A program made the translations under genes and the position numbers. The notes beneath the pieces are model-generated. The model ran no database searches. It was not told the origin of the DNA and saw nothing but the letters and a program-made list of their open reading frames with translations. From Aporhodopirellula sallentina SM41 (GTDB lineage: Bacteria; Planctomycetota; Planctomycetia; Pirellulales; Pirellulaceae): a stretch of 64,000 nt of DNA. The stretch lies in NCBI RefSeq assembly GCF_000346505.1, contig NZ_ANOH01000113.1, forward strand, positions 17,204 to 81,203, in the 5' to 3' direction. Positions 45,736 to 54,081 of this stretch are shown here, one piece after another; within the stretch, counting starts at the first letter, position 1, and every line of letters begins with the position of its first letter.

Positions 45736-48700
45736 ATGCGGCACATCGCATTGCTTTTCCTATTGCTGTTGGTTTCATCATTCGCGATGGCCTATGACTC
45801 CCCAGGCGGGACCTCACCAAACCAAGAATCGCCGCGCCCGAACTTTCTGTTCATCGCAATTGACGATCTGAATGACTTTGCTGGGTACGCGGCGGAGGAA
45901 CCTGGAAATTTTTTGCAAGTCATCTACCCAGATGACGAAGTCCGCGCGGAGGTCTGCAAACGGTTGACACCCAACCTGGATCGGCTGGCTCGCACCAGTG
46001 CTCCGTTCACGCGAGCCTATTGCCCGAGTGCTCTTTGCGGGCCTTCGCGAACCTCGTTAATGACGGGTGTTTCACCAGTTCGATCAGGTTACTACAGCCA
46101 CAAAACGCACTTTCGCCCGTATGACACGCTCAAAGATGCGATCACTTTACCGCAACAACTCAAGAACAACGGCTACTTCACAACCGGCCTCGGCAAGCTC
46201 TTTCATAAGCCTGTTGGAACAGTTGATGGTCCCCTGAAGGATGACTGGGCCGATGCAAAGCACTCGTGGTCGCAATGGGTCAACCATGTCAGTGGCTGCA
46301 ACGCTGCTCGTCCGAGCCGGTTTTCGCCTCCCAACGGTGGCAACATGGTGTTCGGGCCTTCGCGGCTGAACCTCATGCAGTCCGGCGACTGGATGACGGC
46401 CGACTTTGCGGGCCGGTTGTTAGAACACGGGACGGCGAAAATCAAGGAAGGCGGAAAACGTGGCAAAGATGGCCCCGATTCGGCGACGTTGCCTGCGGAT
46501 CAACCATTCTTTCTCGGTTGCGGCATCTTCCGTCCTCACCTTCCTTTCCACGCACCGCAAGCGTTCTTCGATCTCTTCCCGGTCCAGCAGATGACCGGGC
46601 TGAATCGTGCGTCGCTCGACGCGATCATTTCGGATCTCGACGACCTGCCCAGCGGCGCCGAGCGATTCACCGACTTCACCAGCGGAAAGATGAAGGTCGT
46701 GATGGATCACGCTCGCAAACTAGGCGGCACGGAGGCAGAGATTCCTGCATGGCGTGAGATGACGCAATCGTATCTAGCCTGTGTCGCGTACGCCGACGCT
46801 TGTCTGGGGCGAATCCTAGACGGCTATGAGAAGTCGCCGCAGCGAGACAACACGGTTCTCTTTTTGTGGAGCGACCATGGGTATCACTTGGGTGCGAAGT
46901 ATCACGTCGCCAAGCAAGCGTTGTGGGAAGAAGCCAACCGAGTGCAATTCATTGTCCATGACCCACGGAAGCCGGGAAGCTGCGACGGAAAACTTCGTCG
47001 GCAAATTGTTAGCCTGAATGACCTCTATCCGACGATTTGCGACCTGGCCCATTGCGAGGTTGGGCCACAAGTCGAAGTCGGCAAGAGTATTGTTTCCATT
47101 ATTAACGACGCGGCCGCGGATCCGGTTCATGACCAGTTGCTGATGACTTATATGGAGGGGAACCACAGCATTCGCACGGCGACGCACAAACTAAATCGTT
47201 TTAAGGACGGATCGCTTGCCCTTTACGACATGGTTCGCGACCCATCTCAGCTTCGCAATCTTGCTGGCGACGATTCAGTACAAGCAATCGAAGAAGACTT
47301 GGCGACTCGGTTGACCGCCGCTGTGGGACCCGCCGAAGCGGCCGCGCCAGCCAAAAAGGCAGATGCCGTTCAACGCGAAACGCAAAAGAAACGCAGAGCC
47401 AATAAACAGAGAAATGTCGACCGGGTTGATGATAAAGCGGCCAAGCAGGCTCAACGCAACCCGCTGCGAGTCGACGGCCACGACTTCTATGCGGCAGACC
47501 CGTCAGTCGTGATTGCTGACGACGGGCGTCTGTTCCTGTTCCCCACGACCGACAACCGTGACTGGGAAAAACAATTTGGATGGTCTTGTTACTCGACGAC
47601 GGACTTAACCAATTGGGAAAACCATGGCGTGATCTTCAGCAACAAGGACTCCAAGTGGGGAACGCACAAGGCATGGGCTCCTGACGTCATTAAGAAAGAT
47701 GGCAAATACTATTTCTTCTACTACTTCAACAACGGTGGCAAGGGCGGCGTTGGCGTGGCAGTGGCCGATCAGCCCGAAGGACCTTTTAAGGAATTGACGA
47801 AGGAGAAGCTCTGTCGAGGTCACGACCCGGCGGTCTTTACCGACGACGACGGTCGCTATTGGATGTACTTGCAGGACACGGTTTATGAGCTTGGCGACGA
47901 CATGGCTTCGTTCAAGTCCGGCCCAACGAATTTGAATTTGGAATACAGACCGAAGAAGTTCGAGGCTGCATACGTCTTTAAACGCAACGGAATCTACTAC
48001 TTTACGATCGCTCGCGGCTGGAACAACTTGATCTACTACACGGGTACTTCGCCAACCGGGCCGTTCAAGTTCCGTGGCGAGTTCATGAAGCCATATGGCG
48101 GAAACAACCATCACTCGATCGTCCAATACAAAGACCGTTGGATCCTGTTCTATCACGAATGGGTAAAAGACGCCCCTGTTCACCAGCGTCGGCTGCGGGC
48201 GGAGTATCTGAACTTCAACGATGACGGCACGATCCAGATCGTCGAGCCAACGGACGCCGGCGTATCGAAGATCGACCTCTCAACACTCGGACACCTGGGT
48301 AACTCGAAGCGTAAACGAGGCTCCGTCAGCACTAGTGCTTCCTCGCTTACACGTCGGATTACCAATGGCAACGTCTTTGACGTTGCCGCACACAACCGAG
48401 CCTTCCAGATCCTAGACGAAAAAGTGCGCGACCCATTCATTGAACGCGGACCCGATGGCACGTTTTACCTCACCGGCACAACGGCTGGTTCACACTGGGG
48501 TGACACCGTCGGCATTCGTTTGTGGAAATCAGCCAATCTGATCGACTGGGAGGACATGGGCTTCGTCTGGACACTTCATGAAGATGGCCGAAAACAACAC
48601 AGTTGGCATTTCGAACGTCCGGCGAAGGCAGACGCAAAAAACGGGCGAGCAGTCTGGGCCCCCGAAATCCACTACCTCAACGGCACGTGGTGGATTCCTC

Positions 48701-49353
48701 ACAGCGTTAATGTGGCCGGACACGGTTTACTTAAGAGCACGAGTGGTAAACCAGAAGGGCCGTACACCGCGTTGCCCGTAGTCGCTGAACACGGTATCGA
48801 CGCACATCTTTTTCAAGAGGGCAGCCAGACCTTTTACCTTTGGGGGGCGGATAATCTTGTCCGGCTATCGGGCGATTTGGAGAGCACTGTGGGCGATGTG
48901 TCGCACCTGCATCCCGCCGGCAAGCATGAGCTTGGTTATGAGGGCATCCTGCTGAAGAAGATTGGCGGCAAGTACCTGTTGGTCGCATCGGCGCGTTATG
49001 GCTATGAATCGAGCGACACCTACGACCTCTACTATTGCGTTTCAGATTCGCTTTACGGCCCCTACGGGCCACGACGCATGGCAGTGAAAAACGCGGGTCA
49101 CGGAAATATGTTTCAGGACAACCAAGGGCAATGGTGGTGCACCGCGTTTGACCACGAGTTCGTGGCAAGCGATAACCGCTGGACACCTTGGATCGTTCCC
49201 ATCGACATCGTCGAATCAGACAATGGTGCCGTCGATATTCAAGTTGTAGACTCGAGGTTCCGCCCAACACGTGCGGATCAACAGGAGGTGAAGCAATTGA
49301 GTGCCAGCGGGGTTCCGACAGGCCGTCGCGGCAAAAAGCCATGGGACCGATAG
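45736..49353 (+). CDS. Three-module polyprotein: sulfatase - GH43 - GH43
   Basis: A 1205-residue exported protein. ATG 45736 starts a signal peptide (MRHIALLFLLLLVSSFAMA); the frame is also open from 45658, where it overlaps the previous stop. The sulfatase, about 20-535, has IDDLNDFAGY, LCGPSR with Cys101, LFLWSDHGYHLGAKYHVAK and RSGYYSHKTHF. An Ala/Lys/Arg-rich linker follows (EAAAPAKKADAVQR, KKRRANKQRN). GH43 module 1 is about 578-850 (FYAADPSVVIADDGRLFLF, HDPAVFTDDDGRYWMY, APDVIKKDGKYYFFYYF). Then a 30-residue linker with KRKRGSVSTSASSLTRR, encoded by a genomic palindrome. GH43 module 2 is about 880-1195 (VRDPFIERGPDGTFYLTG, WAPEIHYL, GQWWCTAF). Modules with basic linkers are reminiscent of the 1889-residue polyprotein. 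Likely desulfates and trims arabinose or xylose-type side chains. Confidence 0.88.
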   Translation: MRHIALLFLLLLVSSFAMAYDSPGGTSPNQESPRPNFLFIAIDDLNDFAGYAAEEPGNFLQVIYPDDEVRAEVCKRLTPNLDRLARTSAPFTRAYCPSALCGPSRTSLMTGVSPVRSGYYSHKTHFRPYDTLKDAITLPQQLKNNGYFTTGLGKLFHKPVGTVDGPLKDDWADAKHSWSQWVNHVSGCNAARPSRFSPPNGGNMVFGPSRLNLMQSGDWMTADFAGRLLEHGTAKIKEGGKRGKDGPDSATLPADQPFFLGCGIFRPHLPFHAPQAFFDLFPVQQMTGLNRASLDAIISDLDDLPSGAERFTDFTSGKMKVVMDHARKLGGTEAEIPAWREMTQSYLACVAYADACLGRILDGYEKSPQRDNTVLFLWSDHGYHLGAKYHVAKQALWEEANRVQFIVHDPRKPGSCDGKLRRQIVSLNDLYPTICDLAHCEVGPQVEVGKSIVSIINDAAADPVHDQLLMTYMEGNHSIRTATHKLNRFKDGSLALYDMVRDPSQLRNLAGDDSVQAIEEDLATRLTAAVGPAEAAAPAKKADAVQRETQKKRRANKQRNVDRVDDKAAKQAQRNPLRVDGHDFYAADPSVVIADDGRLFLFPTTDNRDWEKQFGWSCYSTTDLTNWENHGVIFSNKDSKWGTHKAWAPDVIKKDGKYYFFYYFNNGGKGGVGVAVADQPEGPFKELTKEKLCRGHDPAVFTDDDGRYWMYLQDTVYELGDDMASFKSGPTNLNLEYRPKKFEAAYVFKRNGIYYFTIARGWNNLIYYTGTSPTGPFKFRGEFMKPYGGNNHHSIVQYKDRWILFYHEWVKDAPVHQRRLRAEYLNFNDDGTIQIVEPTDAGVSKIDLSTLGHLGNSKRKRGSVSTSASSLTRRITNGNVFDVAAHNRAFQILDEKVRDPFIERGPDGTFYLTGTTAGSHWGDTVGIRLWKSANLIDWEDMGFVWTLHEDGRKQHSWHFERPAKADAKNGRAVWAPEIHYLNGTWWIPHSVNVAGHGLLKSTSGKPEGPYTALPVVAEHGIDAHLFQEGSQTFYLWGADNLVRLSGDLESTVGDVSHLHPAGKHELGYEGILLKKIGGKYLLVASARYGYESSDTYDLYYCVSDSLYGPYGPRRMAVKNAGHGNMFQDNQGQWWCTAFDHEFVASDNRWTPWIVPIDIVESDNGAVDIQVVDSRFRPTRADQQEVKQLSASGVPTGRRGKKPWDR
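48304..48357. repeat. Dispersed palindrome, full copy (copy C), in frame between two GH43 modules
   Basis: Arms TCGAAGCGTAAACGAGG (48304-48320) and CCTCGCTTACACGTCGG (48341-48357) match in 13 of 17 positions. The central part contains the palindrome GCACTAGTGC. Translated in frame as residues 857-874 of the sulfatase-GH43-GH43 protein. The arms match those of copy B. Confidence 0.7.
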
Positions 49354-49670
49354 ATTACCAAAGTGTTTGTCGAGGAACGGATCCGCAAATAACGGCGGGG
49401 GCGTGAAGAATGAATTCCCGCATGTGTCAGTCCGCGGTCGATTTCGGAATTCCTCTCGTATAGACCGTTGGTCAACTTGTTTTGCCTGGGGGCTACAGGT
49501 GATTTTCGTCCAATTGCGCCAGCAAGGTCCTGCCAATAGAAACTGCCGCGGCGAATCTATTTCAAAATTCTTCGTGTTTTCTTCCGATTTCACCAGAATC
49601 CGGCAACTTTGAACAGAATTAATTGTCGGGAACCTTTCTAGCGATTTCCCAGTCATCAACGCAGCCAAAA
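49354..49670 (+). promoter_or_regulatory. Upstream region of the ECF sigma factor gene
   Basis: 317 bases with no gene. The element GTCGGGAACCTTTCTAGCG at 49625 contains GGAAC, like the -35 of many ECF-dependent promoters, about 45 bases before the ATG. No matching -10 could be recognised with confidence. Autoregulation by the sigma factor would be usual but is not shown. Confidence 0.35.
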
Positions 49671-50204
49671 ATGTCATCGCACGGACTCTCCGACGAGAAG
49701 TTTATTGAAGTTTTTCTTGATTGCCAGGCAGGGATGCTGCAGTTCATCATGCGCTTGATTCCTTCCGCTGCGGATGCAGAGGAAGTGCTTCAGGAGACCG
49801 CTCTAGTGCTATGGCAAAAGCGTGATGAGTTCGACAGCACGCGTGGCAGTTTTTTTGCTTGGGGGTGCGGGGTCGCTCGCTTCAAAGCTCTGAATTTCCT
49901 AAGTCGCCGGCGTCCCTGCTACTTACTTGAGGAGGACATCGGGATGCGTCTATCGGATATCGCAATTTATCCTCCTGTGGATTCTCTGGGCAACCGCAGT
50001 CTCATTAGGCTGCTCGAAGCGTGCATCGGCGAGTTGCCTGAAAAAAATCGCGACCTGTTAGTACTGCACTACCAAAAACAGATGGCCGTTGCGGAGATCT
50101 CAGCGGGTTCCGCGTCGGGAGTCAGCACTGTCTACGAACGACTTCACAAAATACGAACGACGCTCTCGCGGTGCATTCACCGAAAACTTGCGGCAGGGTC
50201 ATGA
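49671..50204 (+). CDS. ECF RNA polymerase sigma factor (Rhodopirellula/Verrucomicrobium type)
   Basis: A 177-residue sigma-70 family factor of the ECF group. I start at ATG 49671; the longer frame from 49623 begins with TTG. Region 2 spans about 8-80 (FIEVFLDCQAGMLQFI, DAEEVLQETALVLWQK, FDSTRGSFFAWGCGVARFKA) and region 4 about 110-170 (LPEKNRDLLVLHY then a helix-turn-helix with VSTVYERLHKIRTTL). Its stop overlaps an ATG of the FecR-like gene (ATGA at 50201), the usual arrangement of a sigma factor and its controller. It stands directly before DUF1559 pair 3 and a sulfatase gene, so these are candidate targets. Confidence 0.93.
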   Translation: MSSHGLSDEKFIEVFLDCQAGMLQFIMRLIPSAADAEEVLQETALVLWQKRDEFDSTRGSFFAWGCGVARFKALNFLSRRRPCYLLEEDIGMRLSDIAIYPPVDSLGNRSLIRLLEACIGELPEKNRDLLVLHYQKQMAVAEISAGSASGVSTVYERLHKIRTTLSRCIHRKLAAGS

Positions 50205-50215
50205 GGAATTCAGTA

Positions 50216-51733
50216 ATGAGCAATAGTCGGCAGGCACAGAACCGTAGATTTAGTCAACTGGCCAGTAAATGGTGCTCGGCGGATATTAGCCACGGCGAGT
50301 CCGAAGAACTAAGTGCATTGGTTCGCGCACGCAATGACCTGATGGACGAGTTTGTTGCAATTTCTCAGGCCCATGCCATGATCTCGCGAATCTATCGCGA
50401 TGTGCCAGGCTCTGATTCCGACCGCTCATTAGAGCAGGATCCGTCCACGCAGATTCAGTCGCGATCGCCTGCGTTAGCACTGAGGAAGGCTAGTCGCATC
50501 CTTGAAAACGAGTGCGTATTGCGGCGGTTGCTTGCACTGGCCGCCGGCTTGATTTTACTTGTAGGCGGCACGCTTTTGTATAGTGCTGTGCGTTTTGGTC
50601 GGGGCCAAAGCGAAGTGGGCCCGCTTGCTGATTTACCAGGCTCCACCATGCCCGCTGTGGAAACGGACGGCCTCCGCCAAGTGGTGGGCAATGAACCGAA
50701 TGGCGAGGCGGTCGCGCATGTTGTCCAAAGAATCGATTGTGGGCTAAATGCCTCCCGTTGGGCTCGTGGCGACTCAGGTAGTTACGAGGCTGGCGATTCA
50801 ATGACGATCGACGAAGGCGTTGTCGGGATTCGATTTGCCCGCGGGGCCGAAGTCACGATCGAAGGGCCGGCAGAGTTTAAGTTCTTGTCAGATAACAGCG
50901 GATTTCTCTATAGCGGGCGATTGTCCGCCAAAGTCTCACCATCAGCAAAAGGCTTTGAAATCGAGACCCCTTTCAATCGCCTGGTCGATCATGGCACGGA
51001 GTTCGGAGTCGTGATCCTTGGCAATCAAGGCGCAGAGACCCATGTTTTTAACGGTGAGGTCGAAGTGTTTTCAAGCCAGGATGGAGAATCAGAACGGCTC
51101 TACACGGACATGGCCGCCGTAGACCGAGACAATACACAACGCGAGAAATTTGTCGCGGAGCGTCGGAAGTTCATCCGCATCGAGAGCGATCAAGCAGGTG
51201 CCTACAGTGCGGCTGAAAACAAACAAAGGTTAGGGATCGATGCCCATCCGGCTATCTGGCTTGATGCAGCAACCGGGCCAGAGCAGGATGAAGAAGGCCG
51301 AGTAAGCGTTTGGCGTAATCGTGGTTATTCTTCGCAAAACTGTGACGCATGGCAGGTCAAGCCAAGCCTTCGGCCGCGTATTTCGCCCGAGGGTGCGAAC
51401 GGGTTACCCGCCTTGCAGTTTCGGGGTGTTGAATTCATGAAGTCTCATCCGTTCAAACGTGGCAGCGAACTAACACTGCTTGTTGCCGTGAAATTTGCTA
51501 ACAGCACCAACAGCTCGCACCAGCAGATTGTTCATTTCGACCTGCATCCAAACCTTGCGTTGGATCGCTCTGCTCTAAACCGACTGAGAGCAAGGCGGTA
51601 CGAATTCTGGAGCAAGAATCGCCACACGATTATCACCAGTGAATCACCCGTCCCGTCCGGTGAACTCATGATCGTCGGATGCCGCTATAGCCAAAAAAGA
51701 AGCAAATTACGAGCTGTTCTTGAATGGAGATAG
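50216..51733 (+). CDS. FecR / LamG membrane protein, frameshifted near the C-terminus
   Basis: Predicted partner of the ECF sigma factor. ATG 50216 has GAGGA 8 bases upstream; ATG 50201, overlapping the sigma stop, is an alternative. About 100 cytoplasmic residues precede one membrane helix (LLALAAGLILLVGGTLLYSA). The outer part has a FecR domain (GVVGIRFARGAEVTIEGPAE, GFEIETPFNRLVDHGTEFGV, VFNGEVEVF) and a LamG/concanavalin-like domain from about residue 340 (DAHPAIWLDAATGPEQ, LPALQFRG). LamG folds often bind sugars, so it may sense polysaccharide. After CRYSQK the frame turns to nonsense and stops at 51733; the proper end continues in another frame to 51944. The shift lies in a run of six A at 51693-51698; five A would restore ...KEANYELFLNGDRLAGG. 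Confidence 0.85.
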   Translation: MSNSRQAQNRRFSQLASKWCSADISHGESEELSALVRARNDLMDEFVAISQAHAMISRIYRDVPGSDSDRSLEQDPSTQIQSRSPALALRKASRILENECVLRRLLALAAGLILLVGGTLLYSAVRFGRGQSEVGPLADLPGSTMPAVETDGLRQVVGNEPNGEAVAHVVQRIDCGLNASRWARGDSGSYEAGDSMTIDEGVVGIRFARGAEVTIEGPAEFKFLSDNSGFLYSGRLSAKVSPSAKGFEIETPFNRLVDHGTEFGVVILGNQGAETHVFNGEVEVFSSQDGESERLYTDMAAVDRDNTQREKFVAERRKFIRIESDQAGAYSAAENKQRLGIDAHPAIWLDAATGPEQDEEGRVSVWRNRGYSSQNCDAWQVKPSLRPRISPEGANGLPALQFRGVEFMKSHPFKRGSELTLLVAVKFANSTNSSHQQIVHFDLHPNLALDRSALNRLRARRYEFWSKNRHTIITSESPVPSGELMIVGCRYSQKRSKLRAVLEWR

Positions 51734-51944
51734 GCTCGCAGGCGGAGACGCGAACGGCGGTATTGTTGCTGAGTCCTCGATGATCATTGGATGCAATGAT
51801 CGAATGCAGCGGCACTATTTCGAAGGCTGGATCGCAGAAATCATGATGTTCGACGAGTGTTTGCCGCTACCTAAGTTTAGGCAAGTGTCCAGCAATATGA
51901 TGAAGCGATACTCTGTTGGGTTGGGGTCACCCTCGGTGCCATGA
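51693..51944 (+). other. Out-of-frame C-terminal end of the FecR/LamG gene
   Basis: Translates as KEANYELFLNGDRL, ESSMIIGCNDR and HYFEGWIAEIMMFDECLPL before a stop at 51942-51944. The GD.LAGG, ..IG and F.G.IAE...FD order is the standard end of a LamG domain. It is the missing tail of the gene at 50216 displaced by one base in an A6 run. Confidence 0.8.
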
Positions 51945-52068
51945 CCGTTTTCGGCATTCTCAAGTTTTTCTTATTTTTCACCGGAGTATCTTGCCGGGAC
52001 TGTGAATCAATAATAGCCCGGAGTTTTTTCCGGCGGAAAATATCAGTAATCGTAGATAAGGATCAACA

Positions 52069-53283
52069 ATGAACATGACACAGAAACGCGTTGCATTCAC
52101 GCTGGTGGAACTCCTGGTGGTTATCGCCATTATCGGGGTGTTGGTAGGGCTGTTGTTGCCAGCGGTTCAAGCCGCTAGGGAGGCCGCGCGACGGATGTCC
52201 TGCAGCAACAATTTCAAGCAGATCGGCTTGGCAATCCACAACTATCACTCTGCGTACAACCAATTGCCTCATTTCTCCGGCGGAACTTATGGTGCATCGG
52301 GCGCGAAGCCGAATCACAACAATCGAGACCTGAGTGCCTTGGTTGGACTGGCGCCGTTCTTCGAGCAGCAAGCGATCTGGGAGCAGATCAGCAATCCCTT
52401 CCGTTGTCCGAATACCGCAAACACTTACCAGGCGATGGGAGCGTGGCCGAATGCCAATCTGAATGAGCATTCGAGTAGTGGATACGGTGAATTCACTCCG
52501 TGGTTAACAAACATTCCGACTCTTCGCTGTCCTAGTGATCCGGGCGTGGGCTTGCCGTCGCAGGGCAGAACCAACTACGGCGTATGCCTCGGGGATTCCA
52601 TGTTGTTGACCGCATTCGGAGCCTATTCAGGCGACGGTACCATTGCGGGGAACGTTACCTACGGTGGCACGACATACTCAAGGCCAGAGGCGGTTCGAGC
52701 CTCGTGTCGTGGTTTCTTCGTCCCACGCCAGGCAACTCAGTTTCGAGATGTGCTCGACGGGCTTTCCAACACAATCGCGATGGGAGAGCTGGTAACCGAT
52801 TTGGATGACTTGGATAAACGCACGCGAGGAGCCAACGACCCTAGTGCCACTGCCTATACAAACCCGTTGGCGTGTGCCGATTGGGCCGACCCCGCTCGGC
52901 CTCAGTTTTGGAATCCGGATACTGTTACTTACAGTGGTTCAAGCGGTACGGAGCAGCGACGCGGCTATCGTTGGGCATACGGCAAACCCTACTACACTGG
53001 TGTGTTGGCGATTCGACCACCAAATAGTGAATTGTGCACAAACAACAACACGAACAGTGATTCCACCGCCCCAGTGGGCAGTCGGCATCAAGGCGGCTGC
53101 CATGTTTTGATGGGCGACGGTGCGGTCAAATTCGTCACCGATTCGATTGAGGCAGGGAATCAGTCGAGTCCGTCGGTGGGTCTCTATGATGGGCAGCTTC
53201 CTCCTGGAACCGCAAGCCCCTACGGGCTTTGGGGAAGTCTTGGCACTCGAGCCAGCAAGGAAGTTATCAGCGAAGAACTATGA
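52069..53283 (+). CDS. DUF1559 prepilin-like protein 3
   Basis: A 404-residue DUF1559 protein with a very short leader (MNMTQKRVA then [18 protein letters not shown]); AAGGA lies 8 bases upstream of the [17 protein letters not shown] and [15 protein letters not shown] follow; [18 protein letters not shown] groups it with copies 1 and 2. H-X9-DG motif: [13 protein letters not shown]. Tail: [14 protein letters not shown]. It is the only copy preceded by an ECF sigma factor and a FecR/LamG gene (125 bases after the end of the latter), which gives the best clue that the family is under cell-surface signalling control. Confidence 0.95.
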   Translation: MNMTQKRVAFTLVELLVVIAIIGVLVGLLLPAVQAAREAARRMSCSNNFKQIGLAIHNYHSAYNQLPHFSGGTYGASGAKPNHNNRDLSALVGLAPFFEQQAIWEQISNPFRCPNTANTYQAMGAWPNANLNEHSSSGYGEFTPWLTNIPTLRCPSDPGVGLPSQGRTNYGVCLGDSMLLTAFGAYSGDGTIAGNVTYGGTTYSRPEAVRASCRGFFVPRQATQFRDVLDGLSNTIAMGELVTDLDDLDKRTRGANDPSATAYTNPLACADWADPARPQFWNPDTVTYSGSSGTEQRRGYRWAYGKPYYTGVLAIRPPNSELCTNNNTNSDSTAPVGSRHQGGCHVLMGDGAVKFVTDSIEAGNQSSPSVGLYDGQLPPGTASPYGLWGSLGTRASKEVISEEL

Positions 53284-53316
53284 CTTCCATCGCTAGTAAA
53301 CAAACAATGTTTCGTA

Positions 53317-53349
53317 TGCGGTACGTGAAAAACGTATCGCATCTTTTTT
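53317..53349 (+). terminator. Intrinsic terminator or attenuator between DUF1559 gene 3 and its lipoprotein
   Basis: TGCGGTACGT pairs with ACGTATCGCA (nine Watson-Crick pairs and one G-U), loop GAAAA, followed by TCTTTTTT. This is the best terminator in the window. It lies after the DUF1559 stop (53283) and before the lipoprotein start, so read-through would set the ratio of the two products. Confidence 0.75.
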
Positions 53350-53378
53350 AGCGTCCTTATTAAAATGAAGGTGTGTCT

Positions 53379-53567
53379 ATGATGCGTTGCATGCATTTGA
53401 CTTTTGTGTCGTGTTTGCTGGTTTTTGTTGGATGTGGAGGCCAAAGTTCAACGATGTCCGCACCCCAAGGGACCGAAATTGACCAGTTCCTCCAGGACAA
53501 TCCTGAGCTGATGGAGGTGGACAATAGCTATGAAGAAGCCGAGCAGTTGACGGAAGCGTCCCAGTAA
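53379..53567 (+). CDS. Small DUF1559-associated lipoprotein 3
   Basis: A 62-residue lipoprotein; the ATG at 53379 is followed by another ATG, either of which may be used. Signal MMRCMHLTFVSCLLVF and lipobox FVGC with Cys20. The mature 43 residues are acidic (EIDQFLQDNPELMEVD, SYEEAEQLTEAS) with no other hydrophobic part. Gly follows the lipid Cys. The gene comes 95 bases after DUF1559 gene 3, with a clear terminator-like hairpin in between. Function unknown. Confidence 0.82.
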   Translation: MMRCMHLTFVSCLLVFVGCGGQSSTMSAPQGTEIDQFLQDNPELMEVDNSYEEAEQLTEASQ

Positions 53568-53577
53568 TATGTGAAAG

Positions 53578-53960
53578 TTGCGGAAGCCAGGATCTGACCA
53601 AGGCTACGAGGCAGTAAAAGAAGTATTCGATGAGCTGAAAGAGTTCATCAAGCCGATAAACGCCAAAACGCATACAAGCCCGCAGAAAGCTTGCGAGGAT
53701 CTTTTGTGGCTGCATCGCTTGAACGTTCTCAACACGTTCTGTCGTGGTTTACCAAGCACCAATGCGATCGAGAACTCATACTCACCGCGCCCCGCAAACT
53801 CGACCACAAGACACGTTTTCGAGCTGAGGCGGATCAAGCAAGTCATCGGCGTTCCTATGCGTTGCTGGACGCCGAGAAAGGTTTTCGCCTGACCACGGGA
53901 TACAGGTCACCGTCACATCTGTTGGCAGCCCTGGCGAGCCCCGAACCAACACCGAGCTGA
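53578..53960 (+). pseudogene. IS256-family (mutator) transposase remnant, frameshifted
   Basis: The C-terminal end of a mutator-type transposase. One frame carries LNVLNTFCRGLPSTNAIENS, matching the ...L..L..TN.IE(S/N) segment of IS256 transposases; a second frame carries RRSYALLDAEKGFRLTTGYR then LLAALASPEP, matching the end (ALL.AE..FR...GY..L..L). The first catalytic residues and the element ends are missing. It begins ten bases after the lipoprotein stop. Confidence 0.65.
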
Positions 53961-53973
53961 AAATGCTTTCTCA

Positions 53974-54008
53974 CCGCCTGGAGATCGCCTAAGGCGAGCT
54001 CCAGGCGG
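53974..54008. repeat. 35-bp near-perfect palindrome
   Basis: CCGCCTGGAG-AT-CGCCT, one central base, AGGCG-AG-CTCCAGGCGG. All positions pair apart from a 2-base internal mismatch. It lies at the end of the IS256 remnant and 74 bases before the sulfatase start. It could be a terminator or a separate dispersed repeat. Confidence 0.7.
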
Positions 54009-54081
54009 CGAGGCTTGCTGCTCACCCAAACCCGATCACACACGTTTACGCCAGAGAGACCATCACGGGTTTCAACAACAA

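Noticed and set aside
52018..52033. CCGGA/TCCGG hairpin with T-rich loop before DUF1559 gene 3
   Set aside because: Only five base pairs and the T-run is in the loop, not after the stem. Too weak to call a terminator.
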